Part shown: piece by piece, positions 6,587 through 11,625 of the stretch
How the letters are laid out: each line of letters begins with the position of its first letter
Numbering within the stretch: the stretch's first letter is position 1
Source of the DNA: Leclercia sp. UBA7405
Lineage (GTDB): Bacteria; Pseudomonadota; Gammaproteobacteria; Enterobacterales; Enterobacteriaceae
Direction of reading: 5' to 3'
Assembly: GCA_002469605.1 (NCBI GenBank)
Contig: DKMV01000377.1
Span: 1 to 11,625, forward strand
Length of the DNA: 11,625 nucleotides
Translations under genes and position numbers: made by a program
Notes under the pieces: generated by a model
Told to the model about the DNA's origin: nothing
The model's database searches: none
What the model saw: the letters and a program-made list of their open reading frames with translations, nothing else

Positions 6587-9500
6587 ATGAAGAAACAATA
6601 CCAGCGCGTTTTGGTGACCACCCCCCAACCTTTACTACGGCTTGCCAGTCTTGGTCTGGTTACCTTTGTCTTTACGCTGTTCTCTCTAGAACTGATGCGT
6701 TTCGGTACTGTTCTTGCGCCTTTATGGTTCCCTACCGCCATTATGACGGTGGCCTTTTACCGCCACGCCGGCAAGATGTGGCCTGGGATCGCCCTCGCCT
6801 GTACCCTGGGTAACGTTTGTGCCTCCTGGCTGCTCTTCTCCTGGGACGCCATCAATCTGTGGTACGGGCTAATCAATACCCTTGAAGCCTGCGTCGGCGC
6901 ACTGCTGCTGCGCAAACTGCTGCCCTGGTATAACCCGCTGCAAAACCTGGGGGACTGGATCCGGCTGGCTATCGGCAGCGCCCTGATCCCCCCCCTGCTT
7001 GGCGGGGTGCTGGTCCACTTTGTCGTGCCGAGCGACGAGCCCGTACGCCGCTTCCTGATGTGGGTTCTGTCAGAAACTATCGGCGCGCTGGCGCTGGTGC
7101 CGCTGGGGCTGCTGTTTAAACCCCACTACCTGCTGCGCCACCGCAATCCGCAGTTACTCTTCGAAACTCTGATTACCCTGGCCGTCACCCTGGCGCTGAG
7201 CTGGGTGGCGATCCGTTTTCTGCCCTGGCCCTTCACCGCCATCATCGTGCTGCTGATGTGGAGCGCGGTACGCCTGCCGCGCATGGAGGCATTTCTGGTC
7301 TTCCTGATCACGGTAATGATGGTATCGCTGATGATTGCCACCAGCCCCACGCCGTCGCTGCCAATGACCGCCCCGGCCATGGTTAACGCCCCCTGGCTGC
7401 CCTTCCTGATGATGCTGCTGCCCGCCAACGTGATGACCATGGTGATGTACGCGTTTCGCGCCGAGCGCAAGCACATCACCGAGAGCGAAGAGCGTTTTCG
7501 TAACGCCATGGAGTACTCTGCCATCGGCATGGCGCTGGTGGGCACCGACGGTAAGTGGCTGCAGGCCAACAAGGCGCTGTGCCAGTTCCTCGGCTACACC
7601 CAGCCGGAGCTGCAGTCCCTTAATTTCCAGCAGGTCACCTGGCCGGAAGATCTGCATAACGATTTAGACCAGATGGAGCAGCTGGTGCGCGGGGAGATCA
7701 ACAGCTACTCCATGGAGAAGCGTTACTACACCCGCAATGGCGAAGTGGTTTGGGCGCTGCTGGCGGTGTCGCTGGTGCGCCATGCGGACGGGACGCCGCT
7801 CTATTTCATCGCCCAGATCGAAGATATCAATGACCTGAAACATACCGAGTGGGTCAATAAGCGCCTGATGGAACGGATCACCCTCGCCAACGAAGCGGGC
7901 GGGATCGGCATCTGGGAGTGGGATATTGAGCCCAACGTCATCAGCTGGGATAAGCGCATGTTTGAACTCTATGAGATCCCGGCGCATACCAAACCCACCT
8001 GGCAGCTGTGGCAGGAGTGTATGCTGCCGGAAGATCGCGCCCATGCCGAGCAGGTGGTGCGGGAGTCGCTGGCGGCGCGCGTCCCGTTCAAGCTTGAGTT
8101 TCGCATCCGCGTTAAAGAGGGGGTACGCCATATTCGCACCCTGGCCAACCGGGTCCTGAATAAACAGGGCGAAATCGAGCGCCTGCTCGGGGTCAATATG
8201 GACATGACCGAGGTGAAACAGCTTAACGAGGCCCTGTTCCAGGAAAAAGAGCGTCTGCATATCACCCTCGACTCCATCGGCGAAGCGGTACTCTGTACCG
8301 ATGTGGATATGAACGTCACCTTTATGAACCCGGTTGCCGAGAAGATGAGCGGCTGGACCCAGGAAGAGGCAATAGGCCAGCCGGTGCTTTCCGTGCTGCA
8401 TATCACCTTCGGCAATAGCGGCCCGCTGCTGGAAAACATTCACAGCGGCGATATGTCCCGCACGGATATGGAGCACGATGTGGTGCTGCACAGCCGCAGT
8501 GGCGGCAGCTACGATATTCACTACAGCATTACCCCGCTCAGCACCCTCGACGGGCAGAACATCGGCTCGGTGCTGGTGATCCAGGATGTAACCGAGTCGC
8601 GCAAAATGCTGCGCGAGCTGAGCTATAACGCCTCGCACGACGCCCTCACCCATCTGGCGAACCGCGTCAGCTTCGAAGCACATCTTAAGCGCCTGCTCCA
8701 TCTGGTGCAGGAGACGCGCCAGCGCCATGCGCTGGTGTTTATCGATCTCGATCGCTTTAAGGCGGTGAACGATACTGCCGGCCACGCGGCGGGCGACGCC
8801 CTGCTCCGCGAACTCTCTTCGCTGATGCTGAGCATGCTGCGCTCTACCGACGTGCTGGCGCGCCTCGGCGGCGATGAGTTTGGCCTGCTGCTGCCGGACT
8901 GCAATACCGAAAGCGCGCGCTATATTGCGGGGCGCATTATTAACTCCATCAATGAATACCACTTTATGTGGGAGGGGCGCCTGCACCGCATCGGCGCCAG
9001 CGCCGGGATCACCCTGATAGATGCCAGTAATCATCAGGCGGCGGAGGTGATGTCGCAGGCCGATATCGCCTGCTATGCCTCCAAAAACAGCGGCCGTGGC
9101 GTAGTAACGGTGTATGAACCCCAGCAGGAGCGTATTCACAGCGCACGCAGCCTGATGTCTCTCGACGAGCAGTGGCACATGATTAAGGATAATAACCTGG
9201 TGATGATGGCCCGCAGCGTCGCCTCGCCGCGCATTCCGGAAAGCAGCATCTTCTGGATGCTCTCCCTGCGCCTGTGGACCAGCGAAGGCGAGGTGCTCGA
9301 CGAACAGGCGTTCCGCGCCGGCCTGGCGGAACCGGAGCTGCTGCATGCCCTGGATAGGCGGGTGATGCAGGAGTTCTTCACTAATTTCGCCACGCCGCTG
9401 GCCAACAAAGGCACCGGCGTGGCGCTGCCGCTCTCGCTGGCGGGACTGACAAGCATCACCCTGGTAGATGAGCTACTGGAGACGCTGGCGCGCTCGCCTT

Positions 9501-9910
9501 TGCAGCCGCGCCTGCTGCATCTGGTTGTGCATGTGGATGTGCTGAGCCAGCCAAATACCCTCGTCGGGTTGGATAAGCTGCGCCGGGCGGGCTGCCGTAT
9601 CATCCTGAGCCACGTCGGGCGCGAGATGGAGCTGTTCAACCATCTGAATGACCAGATGGCCGACTACCTGCTGCTCGACCCGGAGCTGGTGGCTAACGTG
9701 CATGGCAACCTGATGGACGAAATGATGGTCACCATTATTCAGGGCCACGCCCGCCGGCTGGGGATCAAAACCATTGCCGGGCCGAGCAACCAGCCGGTAT
9801 TAATGGATACCCTCTCGGGTATTGGCATTGATTATATCTATGGCGATACCATCGACGAATCGCGCCCGCTGGAGCTACTGCTCAATACTACCTGGTTCGC
9901 CATCAACTGA
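6587..9910 (+). CDS. dgcE: DgcE (YegE), membrane diguanylate cyclase with MASE1, PAS, GGDEF and degenerate EAL domains
   Basis: DgcE makes cyclic di-GMP from two GTP; in E. coli it sits at the top of the cascade that turns on csgD (curli) and lowers motility. The product is 1107 residues from this start (E. coli about 1105) and collinear with E. coli. Domains: MASE1 membrane sensor (about 10-295, many hydrophobic helices); three PAS/PAC units beginning near 296, 427 and 555; GGDEF (about 680-840); EAL-like region (about 850-1107). The catalytic GGDEF is at 761-765, and the product-inhibition site RSTD at 752-755 is spaced five residues before it, so cyclase activity and feedback inhibition both look intact. 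The C-terminal EAL has no EAL signature, so no phosphodiesterase activity is expected. An in-frame ATG at 6566 would add seven residues. 6587 fits the E. coli N-terminus and has GGA ten bases ahead. The last 36 bases overlap alkA. Confidence 0.95.
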   Translation: MKKQYQRVLVTTPQPLLRLASLGLVTFVFTLFSLELMRFGTVLAPLWFPTAIMTVAFYRHAGKMWPGIALACTLGNVCASWLLFSWDAINLWYGLINTLEACVGALLLRKLLPWYNPLQNLGDWIRLAIGSALIPPLLGGVLVHFVVPSDEPVRRFLMWVLSETIGALALVPLGLLFKPHYLLRHRNPQLLFETLITLAVTLALSWVAIRFLPWPFTAIIVLLMWSAVRLPRMEAFLVFLITVMMVSLMIATSPTPSLPMTAPAMVNAPWLPFLMMLLPANVMTMVMYAFRAERKHITESEERFRNAMEYSAIGMALVGTDGKWLQANKALCQFLGYTQPELQSLNFQQVTWPEDLHNDLDQMEQLVRGEINSYSMEKRYYTRNGEVVWALLAVSLVRHADGTPLYFIAQIEDINDLKHTEWVNKRLMERITLANEAGGIGIWEWDIEPNVISWDKRMFELYEIPAHTKPTWQLWQECMLPEDRAHAEQVVRESLAARVPFKLEFRIRVKEGVRHIRTLANRVLNKQGEIERLLGVNMDMTEVKQLNEALFQEKERLHITLDSIGEAVLCTDVDMNVTFMNPVAEKMSGWTQEEAIGQPVLSVLHITFGNSGPLLENIHSGDMSRTDMEHDVVLHSRSGGSYDIHYSITPLSTLDGQNIGSVLVIQDVTESRKMLRELSYNASHDALTHLANRVSFEAHLKRLLHLVQETRQRHALVFIDLDRFKAVNDTAGHAAGDALLRELSSLMLSMLRSTDVLARLGGDEFGLLLPDCNTESARYIAGRIINSINEYHFMWEGRLHRIGASAGITLIDASNHQAAEVMSQADIACYASKNSGRGVVTVYEPQQERIHSARSLMSLDEQWHMIKDNNLVMMARSVASPRIPESSIFWMLSLRLWTSEGEVLDEQAFRAGLAEPELLHALDRRVMQEFFTNFATPLANKGTGVALPLSLAGLTSITLVDELLETLARSPLQPRLLHLVVHVDVLSQPNTLVGLDKLRRAGCRIILSHVGREMELFNHLNDQMADYLLLDPELVANVHGNLMDEMMVTIIQGHARRLGIKTIAGPSNQPVLMDTLSGIGIDYIYGDTIDESRPLELLLNTTWFAIN

Positions 9911-10747
9911 CGGCGACCAGCCCGGGGTATACCAGATGTGCAGCAGCGCGTACGAGCGCCAGGGCTGCCAGCGCGTGGCATAGCGGCGAATGGCGGCGGG
10001 CGTCATCCCGGCGAAGCGCTGCTTAATCGCATAATCATCCGGCAAAAACACATCCTTCGCCTGCCAGCCGCGCAGGGCCAGGTAGTTTGCCGTCCAGCGG
10101 CCAATGCCCGGCCGCGTTTGCAGCGCTTTCACGGCCGCTTCGATGTCCGCCGGTGCCTGTAATGGAAAATTCCCGTCCACCACCGACTGCGCCAGATGGA
10201 TCAGCGCTTCGCCGCGCTTTTGCGGCATCCCCAGCCCTTTCAGCGCCACGGGATCTGCCGCCGCCAGCGCCGCGGGCGTGGGGAAGAGATAATAGCCCGG
10301 CGCCCCGGTCAGGGGTTCACCGCACAGGGCCACTACTTTCGCCGTCAGCTTCGCCGCCATCGCCACGCTCACCAGCTGGCCGAGAATAGCGCGCACTCCC
10401 TGCTCATACGCATCCATCGACCCCGGCAGGCGCAGGCCAGGCCGGGCGGCATCGAGACTCCCCAGCACCGCGGCAATCTCCTGCGGATCGCACTGCAGAT
10501 CCAGCAGCCGGGTAATACGCGCCAGACAGGTATCCGCGACGGGCAGCAGGCCATCGCTGAGTGCAACCTCCAGGGTGCAGCTCTCAGGGTGAGGGGTAAC
10601 CCGGATAAGCCCCGCGTGGCCGTCGCAGGCAAAGCTGCGTTCGTACCATTCGGGGGTTACGGTCTCGATGCCAGCCACCGCACGGGCGCCAAGAAATTCA
10701 AACATCCACTGCCAGTCGTAAGGGGGTTGCCAGGTCAGGGTAAACAT
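9875..10747 (-). CDS. alkA: DNA-3-methyladenine glycosylase II
   Basis: AlkA excises 3-methyladenine and a range of other alkylated bases, starting base-excision repair as part of the adaptive response. The 290-residue protein aligns without gaps to E. coli AlkA (282) through the core. The helix-hairpin-helix with Gly/Pro loop is at LQTRPGIGRWTANY (about 209-222), and the catalytic Asp is D238 in VFLPDDY. The N-terminal TBP-like domain begins MFTLTWQPPYDW. The C-terminus runs about eight residues past the E. coli end and into the dgcE 3' end. The start at 10747 has AAGGAG five bases ahead. Upstream, an Ada-type site and a TATGCT -10 fit known alkA control. Confidence 0.97.
   Translation of the reverse strand: MFTLTWQPPYDWQWMFEFLGARAVAGIETVTPEWYERSFACDGHAGLIRVTPHPESCTLEVALSDGLLPVADTCLARITRLLDLQCDPQEIAAVLGSLDAARPGLRLPGSMDAYEQGVRAILGQLVSVAMAAKLTAKVVALCGEPLTGAPGYYLFPTPAALAAADPVALKGLGMPQKRGEALIHLAQSVVDGNFPLQAPADIEAAVKALQTRPGIGRWTANYLALRGWQAKDVFLPDDYAIKQRFAGMTPAAIRRYATRWQPWRSYALLHIWYTPGWSPSVDGEPGSIEQ
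9892..9920. other. Hairpin across the dgcE stop codon and alkA tail
   Basis: CTGGTTCGCC (9892-9901) pairs with GGCGACCAG (9912-9920) through nine base pairs and one bulged T, with a 10-base loop holding the dgcE stop codon. It can form on either strand. Neither side has a T tract, so it is not a standard intrinsic terminator. It is the only strong hairpin where the two convergent transcripts meet. Confidence 0.5.
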
Positions 10748-10773
10748 TGCGGCTCCTTGGGTTGTCTCTTCAC

Positions 10774-10814
10774 AGCATAACCACAGCCCCCGGTTTTTGC
10801 CTTGCTTTCATATT
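10774..10814 (-). promoter_or_regulatory. alkA promoter with Ada-binding site
   Basis: On the minus strand, AAT (10814-10812), six bases, then GCAA (10805-10802) match the A-box/B-box arrangement bound by methylated Ada. Twenty-two bases further is TATGCT (10779-10774), the same -10 hexamer I recall for E. coli alkA. This places the Ada site against the -35 region, as in E. coli, where there is no good -35 and Ada contacts polymerase. Transcription would start near 10767, leaving about 20 bases before the ATG. Confidence 0.75.
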
Positions 10815-10818
10815 CCTG

Positions 10819-10847
10819 TTGTCGCCGGGCGGACATTTCGCTAAAGT
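10819..10847 (+). promoter_or_regulatory. Candidate sigma-70 promoter for yegD
   Basis: TTGTCG (10819-10824) and TAAAGT (10842-10847) are spaced by exactly 17 bases, each matching four of six consensus positions. Transcription would start near 10854, about 28 bases before the yegD start codon. Its -35 is only five bases from the Ada site of alkA, so binding there could affect both promoters. Confidence 0.5.
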
Positions 10848-10881
10848 CTCGCCCCTTCTCAATGGCATGGGGATTGCACAC

Positions 10882-11625
10882 GTGTTTATCGGCTTTGACT
10901 ATGGTACCGCCAACTGTTCGGTGGCGGTGATGCAGAACGGGCAGCCGCAGCTGCTGAAAATGGAAAATAACAGCACGCTGCTGCCTTCGATGATCTGTGC
11001 GCCTACCCGCGAAGCGGTGAGCGAGTGGCTCTATCGTCACCATCAGGTACCGGCCACGGGCACGGAAACCCAGGCGCTGCTGCGCCGCGCGGTGAGTTTT
11101 AACCGCGAAGAGGATATCGACGTCACCCCAGCCAGCGTGCAGTTCGGGCTGGCCTCCCTCGGCCAGTACATTGAGGATCCGGAAGAGGTCTACTTTGTTA
11201 AATCGCCGAAATCCTTCCTCGGGGCCAGCGGGCTGAAGCCGCAGCAGGTCGCGCTCTTTGAAGATCTGGTCTGCGCCATGATGCTGCACATTCGCCAGCA
11301 GGCCCAGTCGCAGGTAACGCAGAACATTAACCAGGCGGTGATTGGCCGCCCGATCAACTTCCAGGGACTGGGGGGCGATGAGGCCAACCAGCAGGCGCAG
11401 GGTATTCTGGAACGCGCCGCCCACCGCGCCGGGTTCCAGGATGTGGTGTTCCAGTACGAGCCGGTTGCCGCCGGGCTGGATTTTGAGGCGACGCTGAGCG
11501 AAGAGAAACGGGTGCTGGTTGTCGATATCGGCGGCGGGACCACCGACTGTTCGCTGCTGCTGATGGGCCCGCAGTGGCACAGCCGCCGCGATCGCGAGAA
11601 CAGCCTGCTGGGCCACAGCGGCTGC
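10882..11625 (+). CDS. yegD: YegD, Hsp70-like actin-fold ATPase (3' part outside window)
   Basis: YegD is a DnaK-related protein of unknown role that has the Hsp70 nucleotide-binding fold but no usual substrate-binding domain. The visible 248 codons align closely with the first half of E. coli YegD (about 450 residues). The phosphate-1 motif is FIGFDYGTANCSVAV at the N-terminus. The phosphate-2 motif VVDIGGGTTDCSLLL is near residue 213, with YEPVAAGLDF between them. The GTG at 10882 is chosen because GGGGA (10869-10873) lies eight bases ahead and it gives the E. coli N-terminus. An in-frame ATG at 10867 has no ribosome site. The gene is divergent from alkA and runs off the right edge without a stop. 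A chaperone role is suggested by fold only. Confidence 0.93.
   Translation, partial: MFIGFDYGTANCSVAVMQNGQPQLLKMENNSTLLPSMICAPTREAVSEWLYRHHQVPATGTETQALLRRAVSFNREEDIDVTPASVQFGLASLGQYIEDPEEVYFVKSPKSFLGASGLKPQQVALFEDLVCAMMLHIRQQAQSQVTQNINQAVIGRPINFQGLGGDEANQQAQGILERAAHRAGFQDVVFQYEPVAAGLDFEATLSEEKRVLVVDIGGGTTDCSLLLMGPQWHSRRDRENSLLGHSGC

Noticed and set aside
7664..9346. Long minus-strand ORF (560 codons) inside dgcE as a real gene
   Set aside because: It lies wholly opposite a well-matched gene, has no ribosome site or domain, and its composition is that of a codon-bias shadow.
10867..10881. Upstream ATG for yegD
   Set aside because: It has no ribosome site; the GTG at 10882 has GGGGA at good spacing and gives the family N-terminus.
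10735..11616. Minus-strand ORF (293 codons) across the alkA/yegD spacer and yegD
   Set aside because: It is antisense to yegD, crosses the Ada-controlled promoter region and overlaps the alkA start; the protein has no recognisable features.
1..11625. Mobile elements, CRISPR arrays, tRNA/rRNA genes, REP-type repeats or an accessory defence system
   Set aside because: The window was read through on both strands; coding is nearly continuous conserved core genes and no direct-repeat array, transposase or cloverleaf was seen.

Overview
The window is a conserved chromosomal segment of an enterobacterium. Its gene order is wza – yegH – asmA – dcd – udk – dgcE(yegE) – alkA – yegD, which is the E. 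coli/Salmonella/Citrobacter/Enterobacter arrangement. The proteins are full length and close to their E. coli counterparts. The coding DNA is GC-rich with strong third-position GC, which suggests an Enterobacter/Leclercia/Lelliottia-like genome rather than E. coli itself; this is inference from composition only. I see no mobile element, phage gene, tRNA, rRNA or CRISPR array.

Layout. The left edge (1-728, minus) is the 5' two-thirds of wza, the outer-membrane colanic-acid export lipoprotein and first gene of the capsule operon. An AT-rich 690-base gap follows (729-1418). It carries wza control signals (a JUMPstart/ops element for RfaH and two RcsAB-like boxes) and, facing the other way, the leader of yegH. 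That leader holds a possible 22-codon reading frame and a stem that could mask the yegH ribosome-binding region. yegH (plus) encodes a TerC-like membrane protein with a CBS/CorC-type tail. It meets asmA tail to tail across one shared bidirectional terminator. The minus-strand run udk > dcd > asmA looks like one transcription unit: pyrimidine salvage, dCTP deamination, then an outer-membrane-biogenesis protein. Divergent from udk is dgcE, a large membrane-bound diguanylate cyclase (MASE1, three PAS, GGDEF, degenerate EAL). It overlaps the 3' end of convergent alkA by 36 bases. alkA (3-methyladenine glycosylase) and the Hsp70-like yegD (cut by the right edge) are divergent from a 134-base region with an Ada-type site and a promoter-like pair on each side.

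The genes themselves are ordinary core genome. The signals worth a second look are in the spacers: the uORF/stem arrangement ahead of yegH, the two RcsAB-like boxes with one possibly shared by wza and yegH, the Ada site between alkA and yegD, and the hairpin at the dgcE/alkA tail overlap. No previously undescribed gene system is evident.
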